Below, piece by piece: positions 30,876 to 43,569 of a stretch of 64,000 nt of DNA. Position 1 is the stretch's first letter. The number at the start of each line of letters is the position of its first letter. Both the position numbers and the translations under genes were made by a program. The notes under the pieces were generated by a model, which saw nothing but the letters and a program-made list of their open reading frames with translations, did not search any database and was not told the origin of the DNA. The DNA comes from Escarpia spicata. Lineage: Eukaryota > Annelida > Polychaeta > Sabellida > Siboglinidae. The stretch spans positions 44,433,018 through 44,497,017 of the forward strand of contig OZ023206.1 of assembly GCA_963995525.1 (NCBI GenBank), given 5' to 3'.

Positions 30876-31772
30876 AGAACTCTTATGCGTGGTTATGTAC
30901 ATGGTTATGATTATAGCCACTTTCGGCCGCCTCAACGTGGCTCCAATTAACAGGCAACTCTTTAATACAGTGGCTTTGTGCCGGCACCAATGATTATAGG
31001 CAATATTCAGTTGTTTTAGGCCTACCTTAGCGATCCAAAACAGCGCCAGAGACACATTACAGCGGCCGGCCACTAGCAGCGTCCGGACTTTCACCCGTCC
31101 ATGTATCAGGTTTCACAACAACAACACAGTCGAGCGTAGATTTCACAACACAGGCGCCTAACAGCGTAGAAGTTTTATACATGGCTATGTACTGGTAAAG
31201 TAATTATAGCCACTCAGTACTAATTGCGTACTCATCAAGGGACCCCCAATTAGCAAGCAACTCTTTTTATACAGTAGTTTTATGCCGGTAAATGACTATA
31301 GGCAATATTCAATTATTCTAGCCCAGAACTCTTATGCGTGGTTATGTACATGGTTATGATTATAGCCACTTTCGTCCGCCTCAACGTGGCTCCAATTAAC
31401 AGGCAACTCTTTAATACAGTGGCCTTGTGCCGGCACCAATGATTATAGGCAATATTCAGTTGTTTTAGGCCTACCTTAGCGATCCAAAACAGCGCCAGAG
31501 ACACATTACAGCGGCCGGCCACTAGCAGCGTCCGGACCTTCACCCGGCCCTGTATCAGGTTTCACAACAACACAGTCGAGCGTAAATTTCACAACACAGG
31601 CGCCTAACAGCGTAGAAGTTTTATACATGGCTATGTACTGGTACAGTAATTATAGCCACTCAGTACTAATTGCGTACTCATCAAGGTACCCCCAATTAGC
31701 AAGCAACTCTTTTTATACAGTAGTTTTATGCCGGTAAATGACTATAGGCAATATTCAATTATTCTAGCCCTA
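30876..31772 (+). repeat. 449-bp tandem duplication near the right end
   Basis: The unit at 30876-31324 is repeated at 31325-31772 with few differences. Each unit contains two diverged halves marked by a TATACAGT...TGCCGG...CTATAGGCAATATTCA core, so four sub-copies exist. No coding sequence is supported. A subterminal regulatory or replication role is possible but unproven. Confidence 0.85.
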
Positions 31773-31867
31773 CCTTAGATCTGACGATCAAAAGAACGCA
31801 AAGGGCACACGGGGTCAACGCTGACCATCCCCTTAATACAACAGTTTGAGGTCTCAAACTCATTCTA

Positions 31868-32211
31868 AGCCTCTGATTTGTTGTTGAGCCTGTCAATCAC
31901 GCCCCTCAAGTATAGAGAAACGAAACACATACATTACACGCACTAAGGGCAACAGGTCGAACAGAAACACACGCTAAAGGGCAACAGGTCAACATCTATG
32001 GGTGGCCCATCAATCAGTTGACTTTTTCTGTATAGGTCTGACGTTTTAGGAAAAAGTACAAATCCTTTGATGTTGACTTTTTCTGTATAGGCGCGCATAG
32101 GGTGCTAAGTTTTAGGAAAAAATTTTGGGGAGGAGCCTATTTCTTTGATGTTTCTTTGATCTTGAGTGCGTGACCTTTTTACACGGGGGCTTCAGCCACA
32201 TGACTACTACT
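31868..32211 (-). repeat. Right terminal inverted repeat of Polinton copy 1
   Basis: Reverse complement of 14524-14835 with small indels, ending ACTACTACT at 32211. It contains two GGGCAACAGGTC motifs and a partly duplicated TGACTTTTTCTGTATAGG segment. Confidence 0.9.
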
Positions 32212-33810
32212 TCCATGGGTCACACCGACATTCACAGTTGGATGACCCGGACAGTTGGACATCGTGTGTTGTAGCTAGACGCACTTGTAGGATCGCTTCA
32301 AATACGAAGAATACGATTGATGTCGTTTGAAATGTGTGCGGTCAATGCAACATCTTTTATATTAACTTTCGTAATTGGTATTAAGCGGTTGTCTTAGCAT
32401 GGTTTATAACAAAAAGTAAAACTACTCACAAAAACTGTGCAAACAAAATCGTTATCACTGTCCCCGGAACGAAAATAATAATGGGTTGACTGAGCCGGTT
32501 CTTCACTACCACTTCGCCATCACACTACGACACCGGCAGACGGGGGCGAGTGCTCTTGGATTTGTTTCGCGCTGACGTTCGCAATATTATTTTTGAATCG
32601 CACCAAAAACATACAATTGCAACCATCTTGGGACGGACCCAAAATCTCCAACTGCATATTCCCGTCTTAAGGCTCACAAACACTTCCAACATCATCCCTT
32701 TGTCAAAACACTGAGTGCTAATCTTATGTCCAGCAATATAGCAAACAAACTAAGTCTCTCCAACTCCGCTAGCATAAATAGTAGTAGATACAGTAGGTGT
32801 AATAAATTGTCTGTTCCGAAAAACGACACATTTCTGACAGATACTCTTTTTCCTCGCCAGGAACGTTCATTCAACAAGCGGTTAGTTTGGTCTAGTAAGT
32901 TCCGAGAGAATCGTTTAACAAAGCGCACCAAGCCATATATACAGTGGTAGTAGATTGATAACGAAAGCAACACAGTACACTCTCAGTTTCCCAGGTATGT
33001 TAAAACTAAATTTCTACAAGTTTAGTCACAAGAAAAGATCAACGGGTCCAATGTGAAAAATCTAAACGTATCAGGTCAAACCACAGTTTCACTGATCGTG
33101 AAAATCTAATGGCAAACAGCCAAACATCGCCTAATGCCACTCAAGTCGACGAGTAAACACGTGAAATTTCAAATGCCTATCTGCAGATTTGACATCTGTG
33201 CAACTGGGTGAAGTTATGGGATTGACACTTGGCAAAATGTTCAGTTTCCGCTCAAGCAGGAAGTGCGTTTTTTTTAGAAATATACTCGTGCACACGTATT
33301 TGCGCATAAAGCGCAAAGTACACGCTGGCCTGATGTTGCGTTCGCAATCTCAGCAACGTTTCCTTGAAAATAAATGGCCAGCTGAGAACCATCAATACGG
33401 TTTTGCTTACATATCATCTCATGATGACTAAAATGACGGAGGTTATTAGCTAGTGGACCACGCTCATCGCATGTCTGGCTGCCTCGCACTTATGCTAAAG
33501 GTCATTCCGCTCCGCTGCGTCACACCTAACCCATCACAGCAAACACTGTAAAAGAATACAATACAACTTTTATATGACCAAAAAAACACGTAGGAATCAC
33601 TATGTTGATGAACTTTTGTTGCCGTCTCGAGCTTACGCGACCGGTTATTCCGATCCGCTGGTACAGACCTGGTTCACCAAATTAAACATTCAGAAGGAAA
33701 TTCTTATTTAAAAAACACATGAACGATTGTGATGACGAAGTTCGGTGCATAAGGTTAACAATTGTATTTCTTGTTACATACTGTCTTTCACCATTTCTGA
33801 CAACATATCA
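32212..33810. other. Host-like DNA right of Polinton copy 1, no firm gene
   Basis: AT-rich. Short open frames (for example 32726-32950) show no recognised domain. No RNA gene or repeat was supported. Confidence 0.4.
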
Positions 33811-33842
33811 CACACACACGCACGCACGCACGCACGCACGAA

Positions 33843-33874
<32 letters not shown>

Positions 33875-33912
33875 CACACACACGCACGCACTCACGCACG
33901 CACGCACGCATA
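33811..33912. repeat. (CACG)n microsatellite
   Basis: About 100 bp of CACG and CACACG units with minor interruptions. Confidence 0.9.
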
Positions 33913-36770
33913 CATACCACTGAGTGAAATAAATACAACAAGATTTTCCTTCAACTTGGTTTATATGCCAGGGGACATAACGTATCCCACACATATTAAC
34001 TTTAAAAAATTGACCAGAGCCAACGTACTCAATCTACGATGACTCATAGGGGCGCTGCATTACCAGGTACCAAAGCAATGTCTCTAATAACGGAGTAGGC
34101 GATATCAACGCATTGTCGCATTAGTAATATTATTGTCATTATCTTTAATGTTATAGTTATTATTATTAATTCAGAAATCGTAGATAACTCCGTTCTCTTT
34201 TGTGTTGTTCATGTCTAGCTATTTTTCGGGCGCATGCTATTGCCCTCAGTGGCGGTGCCGACGTCATACAGTGTACCCGGATCACCAAATAGCCGACAGC
34301 AGCATATGTTGGACATTGACCTGCAGTTTCCAGAAGTCGCATTTTCTCTGCGCTTCGTTAATGTAACGCTACTTTGGAAGACTATTCTCAACCGACCCCG
34401 GTTGCCCATTTTAAAGACTGCGCGTACGTGTACCTCGCACATGTTTGTTCCTCATCCCCTGTTCAGTGCTGCTGGACGATTGGCACAGTGGCTTGGGGCA
34501 AATCAAGAAGTGCCCCACGAGTTCTGTTGTGTTGCAACTGGTGCAATGTTGTTCTGTTCTTGTGTTTGGGTGTACTATCTATGATATTTTCGTTCAATTT
34601 TCAACTGCCGTCTTCATCGATAGCACAAATCAAGAATAAACACCATAACATAATTTACATAATACTTTGAAAATTGTGTTTTCGTTGAATATCAAATGAC
34701 GAATATTTCAGTCACCGGGAGGTAGATGTATCGGTTGTACCAAAATGTCGGAGACACCGAAAGAATGTCGGATAGTTGTATGTATGTTATTGTTCGCTGG
34801 CTTTCGCGAGGCAGTTAAGGTTCTTTCAATACTGCTGAGCTTAGAGACAAGTTACACCAGTTTCTAATAAAAACGTTAATTTAGTAAACAGTATAGATAT
34901 GATCAAATTGCCTTATATGAAATAATATTTTGATGAGATACTGAATGGAAGTGCAGCATGAAACACGATCAAGTGTTGAGACTCTCTCTGTCTTTCATCC
35001 GTACTGATGTGCTGTTTTGGGCAATGACACATAACATCCCATTCCAAGAATTGTTTCAATATCGAAAATGGTGTCTCTGCTTTACTTTGCGATTACAGGT
35101 TTCTGCATATGAAGCACGTGTGCCCCATTATTCCATAATTCGGTGCACTTACTCGTATGAACCATGCATGCAAGAATGATCCCCCGGACGATAGTGTTTT
35201 GCAATGTTCCTTAAGTTAATGTCATCATTATATGGGTAAACGATAACAACATTGTATATTGCGGAAAGTTCAATTGATAGACTTCATTTATCAGCAGCTT
35301 GTTGATAAGGGATTAACTGAAGAGCAACCAACCACAAACAACATAGTCATAAAATAGCGTTAGCCCCTCACAACAGCCTGGGAAATAACATGACGTTGAA
35401 ATGTTTAACTATTTATTCCGAATTTGGATAAAGATGATGACTGGCTCTCAGGCTAACGGTAAAATAAAACATCAAATACGAGTAAACATTTATCAGTCAA
35501 TACTACGACTAGGCAAATTATGATCGAGTGTGACTCGACATAGATTGACCACTATTATGATAATATAATTATTAATCTCATCATATCAATGTTTACATAT
35601 TTTCTTCCGACTGGATTAGGGAACTGAGGCGAGGTAGAAGTTATTTTGTTTTTATTAAATACAGTTTTAAATAGTTACATGCACATGCAAGTAACCATCT
35701 CGGGGATCCGTCAGAATCACGGCAAAATTAATCGTCGAGTCCCACTCGTCATCCACGTTAACTTCACTTGTCGCTGCCACACCGTAAACCGTAATGGCTT
35801 CAACGTCACCGGGTGCTTTGTTTTTAACATTCAAATACCGTGCATAACCTACAAAGACAGATAAAACAATAGGAATAAAGATTACATTTACAAAACATTA
35901 ACAGTTATGTTGGACGCTGATGCGTAGGGCAATGGTAATTGTGGATGTTTTTTAGTTCTTTAAGACGTAAAACGTAAAAACCGGCCACCGTCATCATAAG
36001 TGTTCTGCTTAATGTACAGTGTAATTGATAATTGGTCTGTATCAATACACACTTTGTTTCTTTGTTGTGCCTGTTTTGAGAGCCATATGCGGTATGTAAA
36101 AGGCCGGGGGAAATCACTCTAGTATTTGCGATTCAGCCATGTCAACTGGGAAACCAGTCGACATTCTCGCTTTTGAACCTGAACCTCATATTTGAGCCCG
36201 AAATCATCTGCCAATAAACTCGACACTAACATCGCCTTTGTCACCGGGCAGGCAGAATGATTGGTATTCCACTTGTAACAGTTATCAAGCGATAACATAC
36301 AACATGTTCTCACTTAATGGCGCAATATCTACTAAATAAATATAGAACGGAAGATTTATCTCCAAAAATAGTATAATATCATTACATAGTATCATTATAT
36401 AGTATCGCTATATACCTGCAACCTGCTAAAGGAGATCACCTGACTAGTACGACCGCCTTGGCTGTGCAGAAGAGGTGGTCTCCCAAGTCAGGTCCTAGTT
36501 ATATTTAGAGATATGCGATCACACAGTATATATCAGCGTTCGACATAACTGCTGGCCCTCGGGTCCGAGGCTCGTGAATCTTCTGTTGGGCCGGCAACTG
36601 CCGCAAGCCACAGGCCCGGTTGAACCGCTAGGTTTTCGTTACCGTCACTGCCGTGTTTTCACATAATCGGAGAACAAACATGAACGTAAGAGTGGACCGA
36701 TTTTTTCTAGAACATATGCTGGCGATTAGTCTTAAGATTGAAAGGAAGAGTGGATGATCATCATGTTGGA
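33913..36770. other. Intergenic, no gene recognised
   Basis: Several 60-115 codon frames occur (34234-34584, 35646-35864, 36119-36313), but none shows a domain, splice context or family motif I can support. Confidence 0.35.
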
Positions 36771-37225
36771 TGTGAAAAAGACTAAACAAGCGGGTCGCTT
36801 CATATACATTGGCGATTACGCGTACCACTGATGTCCGTTTGTAGGTATACGGGTGCGACGAAACATACACAAGAGAGTGCTAATGCACGGTGAAGGCTGA
36901 GGAATCACGGAATATGGGACTATATCAAATACATTTTAAGGGAAAGTCTTAAAAAGCGCCCTTGCCTATCCTGTTACCCAGAAGCATTCTCCCGAGCCTG
37001 GATATAAAAAGACCAAGCAAATGGGTCACTTCGTATACATTGGGGAAATGACATCAACTGATGTGCGTTTACAGGTATACGGGTGCAACAAAATATATAT
37101 ACAAGAGAGTGCGAATGCACGGGGAAAGCTGAGGAATCACGGCCGATGGGAATATATCAAGTAAACTATAAGGGGAAGTCTTAAAAAGCGCCCTTGTCTG
37201 TTACCCAGAATCATTCTCGGGAGCT
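36771..37225 (+). repeat. Two tandem copies of a ~225-bp sequence
   Basis: Copies at about 36771-36997 and 37002-37225 share AGGTATACGGGTGC, ACAAGAGAGTGC, GCTGAGGAATCACGG and GTCTTAAAAAGCGCCCTTG in the same order and orientation, with scattered differences. Confidence 0.8.
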
Positions 37226-37520
37226 CAGGGAGGTAATGATATGAGACTACCCCTGGTGTATTGCCAACACAAATGTACGCATGTTCGCCGAATAACATAT
37301 ATTTCGTTCCACTTCGTCCTTCGGTGTTCTTGCACGTGGGAACCAGGCGGCACAAAAGAACAATTCCCGGACATGTGTTAAGGTCGTCAGCTCAGCTTGC
37401 TGCACTATAACCTAGAGTTTGCAGTTTCAGTGTTTCGTATACAATTACAACTTTTTGTTGATTAAACAACCGAATTATTGCGATTAGTAATTCTGGTTTG
37501 TAAGAGCAATGTCATAGTAT

Positions 37521-37868
<348 letters not shown>

Positions 37869-37871
37869 ACA

Positions 37872-37900
37872 CACATACGCATACATACACACACAAACAC

Positions 37901-37952
<52 letters not shown>
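37872..37952. repeat. (CA)n microsatellite
   Basis: About 80 bp of CA dinucleotides directly after the palindromic TA element. Confidence 0.9.
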
Positions 37953-37955
<3 letters not shown>

Positions 37956-38828
37956 TATCATTGAAATAATTGGGTCATCAAATGCTTTGTCGGGCCTCCA
38001 ACTGTTTTTATGTTACTGGCTCGGTTGGCCCTTATCATTTGTATCCTTATGTCGAACAGTGTTTTTCGAATAAAATATCTGACAATCTCCGAAAACAAAG
38101 GAGACGCTGAAACAAAACAAGAGCTACCCCATCGGGCTTTGCCATCATAAACTATCTGAGCGTTATTGTGACCGACTGACGTAGTAAGACATTGTAATTT
38201 CCTAAGTAGTCTGTACCAGTGTAGTACAAATCGACAACACCAGATGACATCATTATTCCTCATTCCAATTTTAACACCGTGCATATTGTATGGATACTAT
38301 TCGTTTGGATATGGGAACACATTCGAGTGGTTGTACATCGACCGAACCACACAATACCAAGAAAAACAATACATGTCCATCTACCTTATACCTTATACTA
38401 TATGTCTACTGAATATGTTTCTCTAATCTACGTAACTGTTGACAGTGGTGACATTTTAAGAGTAGACGTATGGATACGCATTTTTTTACCACTTTATAAA
38501 AAATATGATATGTTACCCATTCGCGGAGTTATCGTCCCAACAATAATGTTTTCCATTGCCAATGGTCTTTCATAAGATCAAGTGGAATGTGTCAGGTGTA
38601 ATAAAGTATACTTATATATATATATATATATGTATTGTTTGAAATCCTAGCTTACAAATTGCATGCTGTTTGGATATTATAAAATTTTACATTACAAAAA
38701 AACAAATATGTACACACTGCTTCTGAGCCTGACCAAACAACGTTTACGGTCGTTGTAGCTAAAAATATCGCACTTCATAATCAGTGTTGAGAAGGTATGC
38801 CAGTCTGTCATTAAACATACTACTCACG

Positions 38829-38831
<3 letters not shown>
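37953..38831. other. Intergenic, no firm gene
   Basis: Hydrophobic short frames at 38244-38575 lack motifs. A short TA run lies near 38615-38630. Nothing else recognised. Confidence 0.35.

Positions 38832-38925
<94 letters not shown>
38832..38925. repeat. (TG)n microsatellite
   Basis: About 94 bp of uninterrupted TG dinucleotides. Confidence 0.95.
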
Positions 38926-38927
<2 letters not shown>

Positions 38928-39108
38928 TTTTTACTTACATGTTTTCAAGTTTTGTTATTTGACGTCAAAGTAAATTTGTTGATTTTTGAAACATATTTCC
39001 CTCTTACATTTATGCTTTGTATAGGCTAAAATGCTTTAAATGTCTTAAAGACTAGATATCCGCCTTGTACGTAAACTTCTTTATTATTGAAGCTTATATG
39101 ATTTGCAG

Positions 39109-39297
39109 GAATCATCTACCTGGAACAGTGTCCCCGTGAAAGAAATCCCAATAGATCTGCTCGTTGCTGGAATCCTCCGTATTGTGACGTTCTTGTCAGC
39201 TGTTGCGATAAACCTACAGCACAATGTGTACAACGGCGGCCTTTCCAAGATGTGTTTATTCAACTGTATGAACGAATTGTTGTTCCTCGCTTAGAAA
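39109..39297 (+). CDS. Candidate host exon, cysteine-rich
   Basis: An open stretch of 189 bases is bounded by an acceptor-like TGATTTGCAG and a donor-like GTAGGT. One frame reads through without a stop and encodes a Cys- and Arg-rich peptide that includes QCPRERNPNRSARCWNPP and QLYERIVVPRLE. The cysteine spacing looks constrained, but I do not recognise the family and see no adjoining exon. It could be chance. Confidence 0.3.
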
Positions 39298-39340
39298 GTA
39301 GGTGGTTGGTTTATCCCCTGGTAGTTTTTAGACCTCAAAA

Positions 39341-40190
39341 TATATACAACTTTTAATTCACTATTTTCAGTTACATATAAAGAATAATCACTTTTAAAAA
39401 TTACAAATATAATAATTGGAATGACGGCAACATAATATTTAATTCAAAATGTAGCAGTGTTTGGTTTACGCGGAAAAAAAATGTGTTCATTTTATAAATA
39501 GACATTCACCTTTTTGATTTTCCTTCCTAATCCAAATGATGATAATTCGAGATAATTGAGGGGTCGGTGCAGTATAATGCTAACCCGCAATATGCTGATT
39601 CTGAGATAATCATGTTTTTAAGTTTGGTGGCCGCATTGCCTATGGTTAGGGGCAAGAATATGCACGAATTGTGGCGCCCTCTGTAGTATACTTTGTAACT
39701 TATAATGTTATGGGTTTGACGGTATGTGACTTGACACTATGTTGGTGCATCTAAGTACTTTTTTTAATGACGGACTAACATTTGATTTGGACGTATTGCT
39801 ATGTGTTGAAACCAAATGCAAGTTAGCATTAAAATGTCCTTTCAATTGTTGGAACATAACAGTATTAATTTGTCCAATTCGTTCTACTCGGCAATTAATT
39901 CACAGTGACCAAGTTAAAAAATTCCAGAAAATCGCAATAATGAAGGTCCGACCATTCACACGAGAGAGCGATACTGTGTTTTCTATTAACTACAAAACAT
40001 TCCGGCGGTAGGCCAGAAAAGCATGCTGCAGAGCACGTACAAAATTTGTTGGCAATATTTATATACTTGTCGCCTCAATAACGAATCCGAGTGATTGTCA
40101 AATGTAAAATTTTTCGACAATAGCGGATAAATATTATCTTAGCTTGTGTCTCCTAAAACTCTTTTTGAGTTTATTTAGTCTCGTCGTGTA
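39341..40190. repeat. Partial third copy of the 46.8-57.5 kb repeat family
   Basis: 39341-39530 resembles 49645-49850. 39880-40190 resembles 53985-54375, including ACCATTCACACG and TATTCTATTAACTACAAAACATTCCG-like text (shorter pieces match exactly). The family is therefore dispersed, not unique to the large inverted repeat. Confidence 0.65.
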
Positions 40191-40297
40191 CATGATATGC
40201 AGCTTACTTTATTCTACTCTGTCTTAGTTGTTGTTTGAGAAGGATAATTGAGGTATATGAAAGCATGTCGATCTATATGACGCGTTGTTAAAAATTC

Positions 40298-40400
<103 letters not shown>

Positions 40401-40578
40401 TTCTTTGTGCGCTTGTGTCTGTGTGTGTATGTTATTATACTATAATTGAACATTAAACGAAGAATACACTTTGTAAGTAAATATTATGCCACGCCCCCTA
40501 GCGACCCATATCATGGTGTGAAACGAAATGTTGTTGCAATAGTCATATTTGACTAGGCAATGCAAGTGCAGTGTGTTT

Positions 40579-40736
40579 AAGCAGCAAGGGCTGCTTACCG
40601 GCTGCTGTGATGTATGCGTTCTACGCCTTCTAAAACTCCTGTGCGTTGTGGGTGTTTTAGTAGCAAGGGCTGCTGACAGGCTGCTGTGATGTATGCGTTC
40701 TACGCCTTGTAAAACTCCTGCGCGTTGTGGGTGGCC
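40579..40736 (+). repeat. 84-bp tandem duplication
   Basis: AGCAAGGGCTGCTKACMGGCTGCTGTGATGTATGCG-type text (key parts AGCAAGGGCTGCT and GGCTGCTGTGATGTATGCG) occurs twice, 84 bases apart, with following AAAACTCCTG and GCGTTGTGGGTG. The second copy runs into the 3' end of the TatD-like fragment, so the duplication involves its tail. Confidence 0.75.
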
Positions 40737-41172
40737 ACGCGAAGCACTACCCAGCTCGGTAGATTGCGCAGTGCTGCGATACACCGTGCCCGATGCACCA
40801 TCTCGTACGGGTGCCCTTGGTTATGACCTTGTGGTGAAAACAAGAGGCGTCTGTTTCCAGCACATTTGTGCCAGTTCATCAAACTGTAGCGCGAACACCG
40901 ACTTGTTGGTGATCCCGAACACACCGTTCGTAAATTGCCGCACCCACTGTTTGTAGTCTGCCAGCCTACCGGTGAAGCAGTGCACATTGACTGGGAAGTG
41001 AATGTGGTGGCTCCGTGTAATCAAGGCCGAATTCACTTATCGCAATGTAGTCGGGACTGCAGATCTTTGCCTGCACCCTGTCCCATGCATCCCTTTCAAG
41101 CGACTTCGCCACTCGAGTGTGAACACCGGAAGTCGAGGGTGAATACCTGGATTTATATTTAGACAACTGCAA
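40700..41172 (-). pseudogene. TatD-like metal-dependent hydrolase fragment
   Basis: Reverse-strand pieces in three frames match the TatD DNase family. IAISEFGLDYTEPPHSLPSQ carries the conserved E-x-G-L-D-Y motif, NVHCFTGRLADYKQWV carries the H-C-F-T/S-G motif, and a C-terminal HPYEMVHRARCIAALR is followed by ATHNAQEFYKA. Frameshifts occur near 40970 and 40830, so it is broken or contains tiny introns. The N-terminal metal ligands are not seen. TatD proteins hydrolyse DNA ends or phosphoesters using divalent metals. It is probably a decayed copy of a multigene family. Confidence 0.7.
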
Positions 41173-41460
41173 GATTTATTGTGACAATACCTCAATGGTG
41201 TCTATTCATATAACAACTCCGTTCAGATCGTTTACAACATTTCCATTTTGGGCTGAGTTGTTGACCTTCTAATGTTAAGTCAAGTATACCTTTTCTCTCC
41301 AATACCTAGTTGGATTATACAAGGTTGCAAATATCGAACGCTTCGATACATAATGTGTACTCATGCTAATTCATAAAACAAGGCGAAAATAAGCAATGTA
41401 AAGTATTTTGAATTAATACATTCGTATAATACAGCTTTTAAACTGTGATATATGCATGCG
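41173..41460. other. Intergenic, nothing recognised
   Basis: AT-rich sequence between the TatD-like fragment and a microsatellite. Confidence 0.35.
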
Positions 41461-41577
41461 TATAAATGCATTTATACGTGTGTGATGTGTGTTTGTGTGT
41501 GGTTGTGTGTGTACATGAGTGTACGTATGCGTACATGCACGTATACGTGTGTATATATTATGTATACATGTATGTAC

Positions 41578-42780
<1,203 letters not shown>

Positions 42781-43345
42781 TGAGAACAGACTACAATCCA
42801 CTCTTTGGGATCTTCAAAGGCTCGAAACCCGCATCACCTAGAGATGGCGACTGCGGCTGAATCCGATTGATCTAGATCTGGTATACAAGCCCGGACGTGA
42901 TGACAACAATCCAGCAGACTTCCTCAGTCGACACTCGTCAACAAATTCAGACAGAAGCATATTTGAAGAATATGTGCACTACGTCTGCGTCAACGCGATA
43001 CCCAAAGCTATGTCATTGAATGAACTCCGTGACTCTATTGCACAGGGCAGAACTATGAAGAAACTACAAGAGGCAATAACGATACAAACTAGGGACGATG
43101 AGCTCTTCAGACTGTACAAACAAATGCGGTCAGAATTTGTATTACACGACGGTCTAATCCTAAGAGGAACACGAATAGTCATCCCTAAAGCACTGCAACA
43201 GCAAGCTGTCGATCTAGCTCACATAGGACACCAGGGAATCGTGAAGACAATACTTAAACCATGCTTACGCCATCTGGATACTCGCTCTCACAAGATGCCA
43301 GTCCGATTCAAGGACTGTCTTGGACTTCCTAAAGTGAAGTAATCT
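42781..43345 (+). mobile_element. Ty3/Gypsy retrotransposon fragment (RNase H to integrase zinc finger)
   Basis: The 5' part encodes DYNPLFGIF-type and LVYKPGRDDNNPADFLSRHS text, the end of a Gypsy RNase H domain. A frame from 42974 continues through a linker to LVLHDGLILRG-like text (here FVLHDGLILRGTRIVIP) and AHIGHQGIVKT, the start of the integrase H2C2 zinc finger. There it breaks off. A stop lies near 42839. No LTRs are seen, so this is an internal fragment. Confidence 0.8.
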
Positions 43346-43569
43346 GAAAACAGACTAGGAAAATGCAATGGTAAAATTGGATAGCTTAAGTGACAGTTTT
43401 GAATGTCCGTGTAATATGTATTACAGTAATAACCAATGAATAATTTATGTTTACTATGGACAGTCCCTCTGAAAATGTCGTTTTTTGATTTAGCTGGCGG
43501 GTTGATTATTACTATCAACAAGGACTTTACGAACTGTAATATACAAGAACATTAAAAAGTTACAATATA
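43346..43569. other. Spacer between retroelement fragments
   Basis: AT-rich sequence, nothing recognised. Confidence 0.35.

Larger units (their letters stand above)
14524..32211 (+). mobile_element. Polinton/Maverick (adintovirus-type) element, copy 1, near-complete
   Basis: The element is bounded by inverted repeats starting AGTAGTAGTCATGTGG at 14524 and ending with its reverse complement at 32211. The AG/CT termini and 17.7-kb length fit Polintons. It encodes the diagnostic set: protein-primed DNA polymerase B, retroviral-type integrase with chromodomain, FtsK/HerA-like packaging ATPase, double-jelly-roll major capsid protein, minor capsid protein and adenain-like protease, plus accessory genes. 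The capsid block reads rightward and the replication block leftward. Base composition is GC- and CpG-rich compared with the flanks. The bases next to the ends (ATCCTT left, TCCATG right) do not form an identical 6-bp duplication. Confidence 0.93.

Noticed and set aside
34234..34584. 116-codon ORF
   Set aside because: No recognised domain, and overlapping frames on both strands are similarly open.
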